Below are positions 53,033 through 61,386 of a stretch of 64,000 nt of DNA, piece after piece; within the stretch, counting starts at the first letter, position 1, and each line of letters begins with the position of its first letter. The DNA is taken from positions 124,001 through 188,000 of IMG/VR virus record IMGVR_UViG_3300020428_000007; one strand, 5' to 3'. This DNA comes from a virus. The translations under genes and the position numbers were made by a program. A model generated the notes under the pieces. It was given only the letters and a program-made list of their open reading frames with translations. It did no database searches and was not told the origin of the DNA.

Positions 53033-55480
53033 CTATTCCCGATTAAGCGTACTAGTTCCGTCTTTCTTCTCGACAGTCCAAATCTCTGCCTCTTTAAATA
53101 GGTCTGTAGACTTTGGAGTAATCCAGAATATGTGAGGCACTAGTGTTCTAAGCTTAGGTAAAAATTCCTTAGCAAGGTGTTCACGAACTGCATCACTACA
53201 TGCACTGTCTGGTTCATCTAGTACCATAAAGTTTGTTCGTCTATTAGAAGGCAATAAAGGTAACACTGATATAGCAAATAGAAGTCTAAAACAGTTTGTC
53301 TCAGCTCCTGAAAGTCTAGATATGTCACTAATCTTTCCATTCTTTCTTATCGCAATAGCTTCGATACCTTTAGTTCCGGCTTCCATTTTAAATTGCATAG
53401 TCTCAGGGAAAACCATGTGACTAAATCTATTAAGGTTAGATTCGATTAGCTTCATTATTCGAATAGCGTGTTGAAGTTTCAAGTTGCTATTGCCGTAAGC
53501 TTTATACAAAGTCTCTACAATCTTTTTCTCTTGGATTATAGGTTGAGCTTCGGCTAGCTTGCCTTCCGTATCCATTTTAAGATTGGTAAGCACTTGCCAA
53601 TTGGACTTTGCATTTTCTAAAGCAATAAGACGCTTTTCATCACGCTCTAGGTTTTCGTTTATGTCCGCTATATCTTCGGCTATAGTATCTAACTCGCTAT
53701 TAGCTGTAGCAGTTAGCTTACTGAATATGTCAACTAGCTTTGTAAATTTCGAATCACGTAAAAGATTACTGCAAACCTGTTTGTTTTTACGGCTGATAGA
53801 ATCTAAGTTCGATATAAAAGACTTAGCCTTAGAAAACTGTTCGTCGTAGTATTCCAAATCATCAAGCAGTTCATCTATTCTATCGATAGACAAATCAGGA
53901 TATGTAATCTTTCCTTTAGGCTTAGCAGGTGGTTCGAGTGATTCAATTATTTCAGATAGACGTTTTAAATCTTCCACTGACCGTACATAGATTTCCCACT
54001 CTTCTAAGAAAGACTGCTCTTGTTTGATTTCACCATTGAGTTCTTCAAGGTCTTCATTGAGAGAGTCGTCCTCAGTATCTGCATCTGTATCAGCAACGAT
54101 TTCTTTGTAACGTTTAGCAAGTTCGTAGGCTTCTGCCGCATCTTCTAACTCAGGAAGTTTAGCTCTGGCTCTTTTTGCATTAGCTTGTAGCTTTTTAACA
54201 TCCAGTGACTGTAAACACGTTGGGCAATTCTCATGACCGTCCAAGTCTTTAGCAATGTCTACAATCATTTGTAGATTAGATATTTCAGAAGCTGGGCTAC
54301 TCTTAGGTGCAGCAGCAATACTATCATAACCAAGTTCGTTAAGCTGTCCGATAATCTTATCTATCTTACGTGCAACACGCTCATGCTCTTTAAGCTTGTC
54401 CTCTATTTCGGCACGCTCGTCAATCATTTCTTTTATGTTTGACTTCATTTCATCTATGTAAGAATCTATTTCAGAATCTTTCATAGAATCGGCTTGCTCA
54501 AATATAGACAAGTCTTCTAAACCTTTAGCTAAGTCTCCCACTTCTTGTTCCAACTTTTGTTTACGCTGGTGGAACTTTTTCAGTTTGGCATCATAGCTTT
54601 CTTGTTGTTCCATGTACTCAACTTGGTCTTCGAGTACATTAGTAAGGTCGGGAAGGTTCTCGAATTCACCAAGACCGTCATCCACAATTTCTTGTAGAGA
54701 TTTAAAAAGTTCTAAGAGCTTCTTATATGAAGTGACCTTACTGTTCTCTGTATTGCGTTCTGAATAAAGCTCTTCGATATCTTTGCGGTCTTGCTCTACA
54801 GAAGCTTGAAGTTCTTTGAGTTCAGCGTTGTATCTTTTATCCCACTGAACACCGTTAAGTTCGCGCTCTAGCTTTTGAAGCTCTGCACTCAATGCTTGGA
54901 ACTCGATTTCTTTGTCTTTGATTTTTGAAAGGCGCGTAGCAAATTGCGCTCGTACTAAATCAAAGAAGTGTAAGTCAAACAGATTAGTAATGAATGATAG
55001 TCGGTCAGCAGCCTTTGCTTTTTGAAAAGGACAGTTGCGCTGTGACTGTATATAGCTGGTGGCGTAGAACTCTTCTGGCGATAAAGTCCAATGTTTAGAA
55101 AACAGGTCTCTAGCGATTGTACCTTTCTGAGCCTTTTGGTCTTCACCATCTAGATAGAACTTGTACTTAGAACCAACTTGTTCAAGCTTAGCTTCATGGG
55201 GTGAGTTACTGTTTTGTACAGTAAGACCTATAACAGACCCTCTGTTTTCATGGAATACTTTCTTGTTGTTTTTTATTAGTGAAAGAGGGTCTGACTCGTA
55301 TGCTGCAACAGGAAGAGAAGAGAAGAGCAAGCTTTTGCCTGCTCCATTTGAGTTGTCAGCAATATTGCTATCACGGTTTATGCCGTGTATGACAACAAAG
55401 CCGTTGTTGTCTTCAATGTCGATAGTTACTTCTTTAAAAAGTACTACGTTTTTTAATTCTATTTTTAATAGTCGGTTCAT
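53033..55480 (-). CDS. SbcC/Rad50-like ATPase (gp46-like)
   Basis: N-terminal ATPase half with Walker A DNSNGAGKS (42-50), long coiled-coil arms (about 180-400 and 430-640), the zinc hook CPTC (C419, C422) and C-terminal half with signature motif SRLSGAETNC and Walker B FMVLDEPDS. This is the ATPase partner of the gp47-like nuclease encoded downstream. The complex tethers and resects DNA ends. At 815 residues it is shorter than bacterial SbcC (about 1050) and longer than T4 gp46 (about 560), because the coiled coils are intermediate in length. Confidence 0.94.
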   Translation of the reverse strand: MNRLLKIELKNVVLFKEVTIDIEDNNGFVVIHGINRDSNIADNSNGAGKSLLFSSLPVAAYESDPLSLIKNNKKVFHENRGSVIGLTVQNSNSPHEAKLEQVGSKYKFYLDGEDQKAQKGTIARDLFSKHWTLSPEEFYATSYIQSQRNCPFQKAKAADRLSFITNLFDLHFFDLVRAQFATRLSKIKDKEIEFQALSAELQKLERELNGVQWDKRYNAELKELQASVEQDRKDIEELYSERNTENSKVTSYKKLLELFKSLQEIVDDGLGEFENLPDLTNVLEDQVEYMEQQESYDAKLKKFHQRKQKLEQEVGDLAKGLEDLSIFEQADSMKDSEIDSYIDEMKSNIKEMIDERAEIEDKLKEHERVARKIDKIIGQLNELGYDSIAAAPKSSPASEISNLQMIVDIAKDLDGHENCPTCLQSLDVKKLQANAKRARAKLPELEDAAEAYELAKRYKEIVADTDADTEDDSLNEDLEELNGEIKQEQSFLEEWEIYVRSVEDLKRLSEIIESLEPPAKPKGKITYPDLSIDRIDELLDDLEYYDEQFSKAKSFISNLDSISRKNKQVCSNLLRDSKFTKLVDIFSKLTATANSELDTIAEDIADINENLERDEKRLIALENAKSNWQVLTNLKMDTEGKLAEAQPIIQEKKIVETLYKAYGNSNLKLQHAIRIMKLIESNLNRFSHMVFPETMQFKMEAGTKGIEAIAIRKNGKISDISRLSGAETNCFRLLFAISVLPLLPSNRRTNFMVLDEPDSACSDAVREHLAKEFLPKLRTLVPHIFWITPKSTDLFKEAEIWTVEKKDGTSTLNRE

Positions 55481-56229
55481 TGTATTTCGTAGTGTTCTCT
55501 ATCTAACTTGTAATGAGGTTTCAAAACATCATCGTAGGTATTCTTAATAAGCTTAGCTAGCTTTTTATTTATTCCAAATCTTTCTTTACATATTTCTAGC
55601 GATTTAGAAAATGAACCGTCTTTAGTGCGCAAGCTAGATGCAGTCCAGTCGCAACACATTTCAAGAACGTCTAGTAACGTCATACCTTCAACACCTTTAG
55701 AATAATGTTCTGGGTGGTGGCGATTGCAAGCATAGTGATTATCAAGTGCAGGCTTTAACCCAGCTAAACAGGCTTTGTATTCATCTGAACCAAAAGTAAT
55801 AGTTTTAAGCTTAGGAGTGAACTCAGTAAATAGCTCGATTTCTTTTTTACCTAGCTTTGACTGATCGTGTGTTACCATTCTTCCAGTAAGCGTAGACACT
55901 ACAAAGGCAGAGAAAGACTTGTCACTAGGTTTCATCAAAGTCAGAGTGTTACTAATTATATTATCCACCTGCGCATCGCCTGATTCAACATTAGGATTAA
56001 CTGAATTCATATATGCTAACAGATTAGGAATATTGAACTTGGATACTTTCAAAGAAGAAGCACGGTCACTTAACTCCGTAAATTTTGTTAAATGATTATT
56101 TCGCAAGTACGAGTAATCATCGGAGTCCTCTAGAAACTCTTCTATTGAATGGTGAATAAAGCGCTGTACGTTCCAGATGTGCTGATAAGTTTCAAAGCCA
56201 ATTAATTTTTGTTCGTCTGAGTATTGCAT
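55477..56229 (-). CDS. DUF5662-like protein
   Basis: The middle has the signature VTHDQSKLGKKEIELF and then HHPEHY followed by MTLLDVLEMCCDWTAS, which match the pattern of DUF5662 phage proteins (HD(x)SK, then N.HHPEH, then EM..DW). The family has a putative metal-binding helical fold like HD-domain hydrolases; the reaction is unknown. It overlaps SbcC by 4 bases and the upstream gene by 28. Confidence 0.65.
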   Translation of the reverse strand: MQYSDEQKLIGFETYQHIWNVQRFIHHSIEEFLEDSDDYSYLRNNHLTKFTELSDRASSLKVSKFNIPNLLAYMNSVNPNVESGDAQVDNIISNTLTLMKPSDKSFSAFVVSTLTGRMVTHDQSKLGKKEIELFTEFTPKLKTITFGSDEYKACLAGLKPALDNHYACNRHHPEHYSKGVEGMTLLDVLEMCCDWTASSLRTKDGSFSKSLEICKERFGINKKLAKLIKNTYDDVLKPHYKLDREHYEIQ

Positions 56230-56702
56230 TTTAATTCCTGTAACCTAATTATATGGGTATGATAGAAAGTTATATCTTCTATAGCTTGATAGCAATAATC
56301 GTTTCGGTTCGCTCTTATGCTAACAGTAAATCCAGAAGGTCTTTCTAGCTTCAATAAAAAATCAAGAATGTGATCTCTAAGATAGATAACATCTGTTCTT
56401 GACCATTCATCTAGGTTGTTCAAATGAATACCTAGCTTTTTAGATATTTTAACCAGTCCAAGTAAGCGCTGGTATGAAACAGCGGAGTACTTACCTTTAG
56501 TTACTTTATCGCTAAGATTAGTGTACTCTTCTAAGACTCGATTAAATTTTTCTTCGGCGTTGTCAGGAGTAAGACGAGAAGAGAATTTTTTATTTTCGAA
56601 GTTTCCGCTAATACCAAAATAAACTACGTCTTGATGTAGTCTATCGATGCGCCTAGTTAAGTCTCTACATTCACGATTTAAAGTATAAAGATCTGAACTC
56701 AT
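56202..56702 (-). CDS. hypothetical protein, 166 aa, helical
   Basis: Charged, largely helical (DLTRRIDRLHQDVVYFGI) with a strand region near the end (SGFTVSIRANRNDYCY). No family recognised. The start is followed in the upstream direction by a terminator hairpin at 56722-56742. First gene of the transcript that also contains the DUF5662, SbcC, DHH and SbcD genes. Confidence 0.6.
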   Translation of the reverse strand: MSSDLYTLNRECRDLTRRIDRLHQDVVYFGISGNFENKKFSSRLTPDNAEEKFNRVLEEYTNLSDKVTKGKYSAVSYQRLLGLVKISKKLGIHLNNLDEWSRTDVIYLRDHILDFLLKLERPSGFTVSIRANRNDYCYQAIEDITFYHTHIIRLQELKCNTQTNKN

Positions 56703-56721
56703 AAATACGTACCTGAAATAG

Positions 56722-56742
56722 AAAAAGGGAGCTATTGCCCCC
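56722..56742 (-). terminator. Rho-independent terminator
   Basis: Minus strand: GGGGGC, loop AATA, GCTCCC, then TTTTTC. The stem has 6 pairs including one G-T. It lies after the MazG-like gene (stop at 56763) and before the gene starting at 56702. Confidence 0.7.
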
Positions 56743-56762
56743 TGTATAAGTTTACCAGAATT

Positions 56763-57401
56763 TTATTCTGAGATTTCTTGAAGGCGTCGAGCAGCCCAAT
56801 CAAAAGTAAACGCTGAGAAGTCAACACCGCAAAGCTCTTTAAGAACGCTATCCATATCTGGATTCGGGTGATTCTTAGGCTTGATAAGCTTACCGTCTTC
56901 GCGGAAGTAGTGACCGTCTTTGAACTTGGCAATGTTGTTGTAATCGACTTCTTTAGTGAACGGTTGTAGAGGAACACCAAACATCGAAGCAGTGCCATTT
57001 GCAATTACGCTAGAGTCAATCGCACCGTCAATGATTTCTTTCAGATTGAATTGACCGTCTGCAAAGAACTCAAACGCTTCGTTAGCTTTAGCTGCCGATA
57101 AATTCTCACCTACAAAGTCAGGATGAACTTTAACAGATACACCAAGACCGCGAATCATTTCCAAACACTCTTCCAATTGAAGAGCAGCGCGAAGCAATGC
57201 ATGTTCAGCCGTAATGCCGTCAACAGTTACTTTGTGATTAACAACTTGTTTTTCGTTGTGCTTAGAACATTCTTCACAGAAAGCAGTAACGCGAACCTGA
57301 TGTAAATCAGCATGGTACATAGTACTGTCTTTAGGCAAGTTGCCGATAAAGTTGTCTACGAATTTTTGCTCTTCACTTACTTGCGTCAGTTTGTCACTCA
57401 T
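56763..57401 (-). CDS. MazG-like nucleotide pyrophosphohydrolase
   Basis: The alpha-helical NTP-PPase pattern is clear: QLEECLEMI (E77, E78 and E81), then KEIIDGAIDSSVIANGTAS (E122, D125) and the closing EVDYNNIAKFKDGHYFREDGK segment with the NxAKF.DG type ending and KP.NHPNPDMDSVL. This group removes pyrophosphate from NTPs or dNTPs and can alter nucleotide or ppGpp pools. An N-terminal extension with C42/C45 (FCEECSKHN) is unusual. It lies next to the clamp loader and a small gene; a role in nucleotide balance during replication is inferred. Confidence 0.75.
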   Translation of the reverse strand: MSDKLTQVSEEQKFVDNFIGNLPKDSTMYHADLHQVRVTAFCEECSKHNEKQVVNHKVTVDGITAEHALLRAALQLEECLEMIRGLGVSVKVHPDFVGENLSAAKANEAFEFFADGQFNLKEIIDGAIDSSVIANGTASMFGVPLQPFTKEVDYNNIAKFKDGHYFREDGKLIKPKNHPNPDMDSVLKELCGVDFSAFTFDWAARRLQEISE

Positions 57402-57411
57402 TTTATTTTCC

Positions 57412-57603
57412 TTAAGGTTGTTTTCGTCTTTCTAACATTGTATTAGCTAGTTCGTAAGACCAACTTGCAATTTGCGAATTACTTAAATTGGGCTTACTGA
57501 TTAAGATAGACTTCATTGCTTCAATAGCAATCTTATCGCGAAGCTCTACGAGATTTACTCGGCTTTCTTGATTTAGAGCGTAGTTTATTGTTTCTTGATC
57601 CAT
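57412..57603 (-). CDS. small phage protein, 63 aa
   Basis: ATG at 57603 with an AGAGGA site 8 bases upstream. The sequence has the loose pattern LRDKIAIEAMKSIL...ASWSYELANTMLERR, like the small phage proteins of LRDYFAA..A/AYEIADAMLKAR type. Its first 71 bases overlap the clamp loader 3' end in another frame. Function unknown. Confidence 0.6.
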   Translation of the reverse strand: MDQETINYALNQESRVNLVELRDKIAIEAMKSILISKPNLSNSQIASWSYELANTMLERRKQP

Positions 57604-58906
57604 CTTCTGAATCCTCTTCGTCTTCGTGTTCGATTATACCTAGTTCTCTAGGCTTGTTTCCAGCATCAGCACTAAGTCGTGCAAAGATTACATCTTCAAC
57701 AACCATTGAAGAGAAGCGAACACGCAAATGGTTAGCGGCATTGATAGCAGGCACAGTCAAAATAGTGTGATGTGCTTTATCCAGAATGTCAGCAACCTTA
57801 ACAATCAAAGGCAAAGATACGTTAATCTTTTCTTTGTGCTTAGTTTCTAGATTCTTCTTAGCAGTGAAATAGCTCTTGCCGATAGGTGGAACATAGTTCA
57901 CTAACTTAACAACATAATCGGTATACCACTTCAAGAACCATGCAAGCTTGTTAATAAACTCGTGAGTGTTTTCTACTCGGCTAAGAATGTTCATCATTCC
58001 AAATAGGTCTTGGGACACAGTATACACAAAGAAAGATACAGCAAGCTTTTCACTGTCTGCGCCAGAAGACTGCTCATAAAGTTGAACAACTGATTTATCA
58101 TCTAGAGCCGCATCGCCTGAAGCAACAGCACTTAGCAATCCATCTAATTGAGAAAGAGCTAATCGCACTTGACCTTGAGAGTATTCGGCAATAGTCATTA
58201 ATGCGTCTTCAAGATTGTCTTCTTTAGAAGTCTCGATGCCTTCTAGCTCAACAATATCGTGTAGACGCTCAGCAATTAGTTCAGGCGCTACAGGTCTTAG
58301 TGCTAAGTCTTGGCAGCGATTGAACATAGTCTTTTTAATCTTGTCTACTTCGGTAGTACAAAGTATCCAAATAGTTTTAGGGCTTGGTTGTTCTAAAGGA
58401 ATTAATAGAGCTTCAAGCGCTTTACCAGATAGAAGATGAACTTCATCAACTATATTAAAGCGACGGCGGTAGCGAGGACTAGTGTTAGACGTAGCAACAA
58501 GATTACGCATATCGTCAACACCTGATTGCTCCCCTGCGTTAACGTAAGTAACATCGGGAAGTTCTTTTTCGTATGAACAGTAACTACATTTACCACATGC
58601 AGAAAGAGTTTCACAGTTCACGTAACGGGCGATAAGCATTGCAAGCGTTGTTTTGCCAGCACCAGTTTCACCGTGAATGAGAATAGTTTGAGGGAAAGTT
58701 TTGGACTTAATCCAACCTTTAATTTTCTTAACAGAGGCTTCCTGCCCAACATAGTCTTCAAGAACTTTAGGACGATATTGAGCAGCAAGATTTCGAGTGA
58801 CAATATCAAATGATTCATTTGACTCAGTACTCTTTTTAGAAGTGCGGGTTCTCGACGGTTTTTTAGTTCCAGTGCGAGTTCGTGCAGTACGTTGACGTTG
58901 TGCCAT
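57533..58906 (-). CDS. clamp loader large subunit (DnaX/gp44-like)
   Basis: AAA+ ATPase: QYRPKVLEDYVGQ (44-55), Walker A GETGAGKT (79-86), a zinc module with C98, C104, C107 and C110 (SACGKCSYC) as in bacterial DnaX, Walker B/DEVH (153-157), and sensor 1 WILCTTE followed by FNRCQ (the SRC-like box reads NRC). The basic N-terminus (residues 1-30, RTRTGTKKPSRTRTSKK) and a basic C-terminus are additions. The protein would load the clamp encoded at 29843-31156. Its leader carries a large inverted repeat. Confidence 0.9.
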   Translation of the reverse strand: MAQRQRTARTRTGTKKPSRTRTSKKSTESNESFDIVTRNLAAQYRPKVLEDYVGQEASVKKIKGWIKSKTFPQTILIHGETGAGKTTLAMLIARYVNCETLSACGKCSYCSYEKELPDVTYVNAGEQSGVDDMRNLVATSNTSPRYRRRFNIVDEVHLLSGKALEALLIPLEQPSPKTIWILCTTEVDKIKKTMFNRCQDLALRPVAPELIAERLHDIVELEGIETSKEDNLEDALMTIAEYSQGQVRLALSQLDGLLSAVASGDAALDDKSVVQLYEQSSGADSEKLAVSFFVYTVSQDLFGMMNILSRVENTHEFINKLAWFLKWYTDYVVKLVNYVPPIGKSYFTAKKNLETKHKEKINVSLPLIVKVADILDKAHHTILTVPAINAANHLRVRFSSMVVEDVIFARLSADAGNKPRELGIIEHEDEEDSEDGSRNNKLRSKSRKPSKSRRASR

Positions 58907-58951
58907 GTGCTATGTAACCTCAAAAGATTTTTGATACTAGTTGTATAGCAC
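58907..58951 (-). promoter_or_regulatory. inverted repeat in the clamp loader leader, candidate translational operator
   Basis: On the mRNA strand GTGCTATACAAC (58951-58940) pairs with GTTACATAGCAC (58918-58907): 7 perfect pairs, a 2x2 mismatch and 3 more pairs. The loop holds a second stem, TCAAAA-ATC-TTTTGA. The 3' arm ends directly before the ATG (58906), and the only purine tract (TGAGG) lies at the top of the outer stem. Folding would hide ribosome access. TGCTATACA on the same arm also resembles an extended -10 box, so a transcriptional role is an alternative. Confidence 0.45.
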
Positions 58952-58954
58952 ATA

Positions 58955-58966
58955 TTTACACTTTTT
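58955..58966 (-). promoter_or_regulatory. shared 12-base upstream element (TTTACACTTTTT)
   Basis: Second exact copy of the element seen before the polymerase gene (34707-34718), 49 bases before the clamp loader ATG and partly inside the end of the preceding gene's stop region (the upstream gene's stop codon is at 58965). The same element at two replication genes suggests coordinated control. Confidence 0.3.
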
Positions 58967-59600
58967 ACTTTCTAGCTTTGTAGTTGGAATTTCCAAAATA
59001 TCGAAGCGCTAACTGCATAGCTTTAGCTTTCCATTGAGGTACGCCTCTAATAAGCAAACTCAAATAGAATAAAAAGTCACTATTGTCTTTTGTTAGATAT
59101 CTAATACACTCAGTAGGAGTGTCTAGGTATCCTATATGCTCCAAACTCATTTCAATAGGAACACGATACATCAAGTCATGTAATACAGCAGGCTTAGCGG
59201 CACGACCTAATGGACTTACTAACCACCACAAGATTTGTGGACTGCTAACAAAATCAGTTACGAAGCCTGGGAGTATAACAATGTGAACGTATGTTTCAAC
59301 AATGTCATTACCTACATCGCGTTGTCGATTAATTGAAACCTCGTAACCTTTATTTGGATTCATGTATACCCAAAAGTAAAAGTCCATTGACTCTTTAAGA
59401 ATAAAGTCTTTGCCATTATCGTCAAGTTCAACGATTGGGTTTTGCAGAAACGTTTTAGTATACGGTCTAAAGTTTGGAAATTTGTGCGTTTGCACCGATC
59501 TGATTAGTGCTTTTCCTCTTATATGCTTAACCAGCTTTACAGTCTCACCTTTTTGTTGAGGGGCAGTTTCGGTAAAGTCTTTAAGAATCTCTGAATACAT
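58965..59600 (-). CDS. DUF1353 protein
   Basis: The segment PGFVTDFVSSPQILWWLVSPL followed by GRAAKPAVLHDLMYR (about 110-146) is the DUF1353 signature, found in many phages and some mobile islands. The family is of unknown function; the conserved Asp-Phe-x-Ser-x-Pro and HD pair suggest a metal-linked hydrolase or a structural role. Length (211) is somewhat above the usual 150-180 because of an N-terminal extension. TAA lies 58 bases before the clamp loader start. Confidence 0.75.
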   Translation of the reverse strand: MYSEILKDFTETAPQQKGETVKLVKHIRGKALIRSVQTHKFPNFRPYTKTFLQNPIVELDDNGKDFILKESMDFYFWVYMNPNKGYEVSINRQRDVGNDIVETYVHIVILPGFVTDFVSSPQILWWLVSPLGRAAKPAVLHDLMYRVPIEMSLEHIGYLDTPTECIRYLTKDNSDFLFYLSLLIRGVPQWKAKAMQLALRYFGNSNYKARK

Positions 59601-59602
59601 CG

Positions 59603-60277
59603 CTAGAGTCCTTTTTTATTTTTGATTTGAAGAATAACGTCACGAACTTCTTCAATGTTTTGATTAACAGATCGGTTACTGCAAATAGTACCATGAGTTT
59701 CTATGTGAGAATTCCAAGAGCGAAGACTCTTTATGACATAAGTGTCTGGGTCTTCTTGGGCTTCTTGGATAATACCGGCACTATCTTCGATAACTAGGTC
59801 TAAGTCATCTGCTATATGATCGAGAATGAATTCTATTTTGCTGACACCGTAACCTAGAACTGCAAGTGCATCATATTCTAAGTTGTTACGATGTAAAAAG
59901 TTGAATGAATTACTATAACCCTTTGGATGAAAACCTCTATGCGTTACTACAGCTATATAGAATCCATAGTATCGAAGTATTGCAAAAAGGTGAGGCACAT
60001 AAGAATACAGTAGCGGTTGATTCATGTAATCAAACGATTGAAGAAAAGCCAGCGTATCACCATTATGTCTACCTAGTTGCGGAAAGGATTTGTGAAGCTG
60101 CAAATCTTCTAAATCATCAATTAGAACTTTTGTTTTATATCTATCATTAAGATGGTCTAGTAGAATTTGTGTGCATGGATAAATAACATCATCTATATCT
60201 ACAAGTACTACAGGTTGACCTTCTTTGTGAGGTGTTTTAATATTTAGCTTAGAGGCAGCGCTTACTTGCTTTAACAT
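59603..60277 (-). CDS. HAD-superfamily phosphatase
   Basis: I choose the ATG at 60277, since TTGGAG lies 5 bases upstream; the ATG at 60331 has no ribosome site and would add a hydrophobic stretch of 18 residues. HAD motif I is VVLVDIDDVIYP (D27, D29 in this numbering), motif II is VVTHRG, and a Lys-containing helix plus VIEDSAG stand for motifs III and IV. Enzymes of this pattern include 5'(3')-deoxyribonucleotidases, which act on nucleotide pools. Substrate not determined. Confidence 0.75.
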   Translation of the reverse strand: MLKQVSAASKLNIKTPHKEGQPVVLVDIDDVIYPCTQILLDHLNDRYKTKVLIDDLEDLQLHKSFPQLGRHNGDTLAFLQSFDYMNQPLLYSYVPHLFAILRYYGFYIAVVTHRGFHPKGYSNSFNFLHRNNLEYDALAVLGYGVSKIEFILDHIADDLDLVIEDSAGIIQEAQEDPDTYVIKSLRSWNSHIETHGTICSNRSVNQNIEEVRDVILQIKNKKGL

Positions 60278-60334
60278 ATTAACTCCAATTTTTATTATTG
60301 CGCATATTGAAATTACAAGTAAGCGCAACATTTG

Positions 60335-60664
60335 TTATGGTATATGGATAGAACTTGTTTGTTCGATATATGCTTTTTCAATATCTACAGGTATTTCAAA
60401 AATAGCCAAGACAGAAGAGTTTTCCAAAGTCACTTGTGCATCTGGATACAAGGTAAGAAAAGGTTTATCTATTGATAGACCCATTTGAACACCTTGTGGA
60501 GTTTGTTGAGGTTGAAGATGCAGTTCACGAACTTTTTCAATAACCAAAGATTCAGTAGTATGAGAAATAGAATGAACAGTGGCAAGCAATTCAACACCTG
60601 ATAGATGTTTGATGTATACAGGCTTACCTATTTTATTCGGTAGACTTCGCATTTCGATTTGCAT
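60335..60664 (-). CDS. small beta-rich phage protein, LSm-like pattern
   Basis: AAAGGA lies 6 bases before the ATG (60664). The sequence VYIKHLSGVELLATVHSI, SLVIEKVRELHLQP, PFLTLYPDAQVTLENSSVLAI, then helix AYIEQ resembles the small phage proteins with an LSm-like barrel and a loop of the M.PF... type. I give this a low weight. Function unknown. It overlaps the upstream gene by 37 bases. Confidence 0.6.
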   Translation of the reverse strand: MQIEMRSLPNKIGKPVYIKHLSGVELLATVHSISHTTESLVIEKVRELHLQPQQTPQGVQMGLSIDKPFLTLYPDAQVTLENSSVLAIFEIPVDIEKAYIEQTSSIHIP

Positions 60665-60987
60665 TTTGTTTCCTTTATAGTTTCGTCAAGTGCATCTAAA
60701 GCCCAAGCGCTTAGAGGCGTATCAAGACGTATTCTTTCTGAATGTCTAAAGACATTTACGATACTACTACCAACCCAGTATCTGGAAACATGATTGACTT
60801 TACTATCAATGTATCCATGACCACCAGCTTGTATAGTGTGAGCTTCTAACAAGTCGCCGTTAAGCTCCTTAACAAAGCGTTCAACTTTTCTGTCGAACTC
60901 TTCTCTTTCTTGTTTGGTATCAGTTCTAAAATAAAGACCGATTCCGATTTTGATTAATCTAAGACCTAACTTATCTTTGAAGTTCAT
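60628..60987 (-). CDS. hypothetical protein, 119 aa
   Basis: Mixed helix and strand sequence with a GGHGYIDSKVNHVSRYWVGSS core and two C-terminal cysteines (KETKCKSKCEVYRI). The start at 60987 overlaps the upstream stop by 4 bases (ATGA type). No family recognised. Confidence 0.55.
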   Translation of the reverse strand: MNFKDKLGLRLIKIGIGLYFRTDTKQEREEFDRKVERFVKELNGDLLEAHTIQAGGHGYIDSKVNHVSRYWVGSSIVNVFRHSERIRLDTPLSAWALDALDETIKETKCKSKCEVYRIK

Positions 60988-61382
60988 TTGCTTAAAATCC
61001 TATAAATGGTTTCTGCTGCACTACCATTAACTTTAATCACATTGTATATATGTGACTTAGGTATTTTGAATACAGTACTGTGTGATACAAAAGGATTAGC
61101 AGGATATAGATGAACAACTTCCTGATCACCTATTTTATCAAGCTTCAATTTAAAGCACTTGTTAAAGTTAATGATATATTCCTTGATTGCACCAGTAGCA
61201 CCTAACCATGTTTCACCGTTTGCCAAGGTAAAGATATAATACCAGACTTCGGCAGATGAAGACCCAGTTAAATCGCTATCGTAGAACGAGAACGTAAAGC
61301 TATCTTGATTTAAGAAAGCTGATGCCGATTCAAAAGTAGTTGGAACTTTTATTGTGTGCGCAATAAGATAAGGTTTGTCCAT
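60984..61382 (-). CDS. hypothetical protein, 132 aa
   Basis: Beta-rich sequence (SFTFSFYDSDLTG, AEVWYYIFTLANGETWLG, VVHLYPANPF) with a C-terminal helix. One Cys. No catalytic motif or signal peptide. Probably an early accessory gene in this cluster of small proteins. Confidence 0.55.
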   Translation of the reverse strand: MDKPYLIAHTIKVPTTFESASAFLNQDSFTFSFYDSDLTGSSSAEVWYYIFTLANGETWLGATGAIKEYIINFNKCFKLKLDKIGDQEVVHLYPANPFVSHSTVFKIPKSHIYNVIKVNGSAAETIYRILSK

Positions 61383-61386
61383 AATT

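Noticed and set aside
60278-60331. Upstream ATG (60331) extending the HAD protein
   Set aside because: No ribosome site; the extra residues would be a hydrophobic stretch that HAD enzymes lack; the internal ATG at 60277 has TTGGAG.
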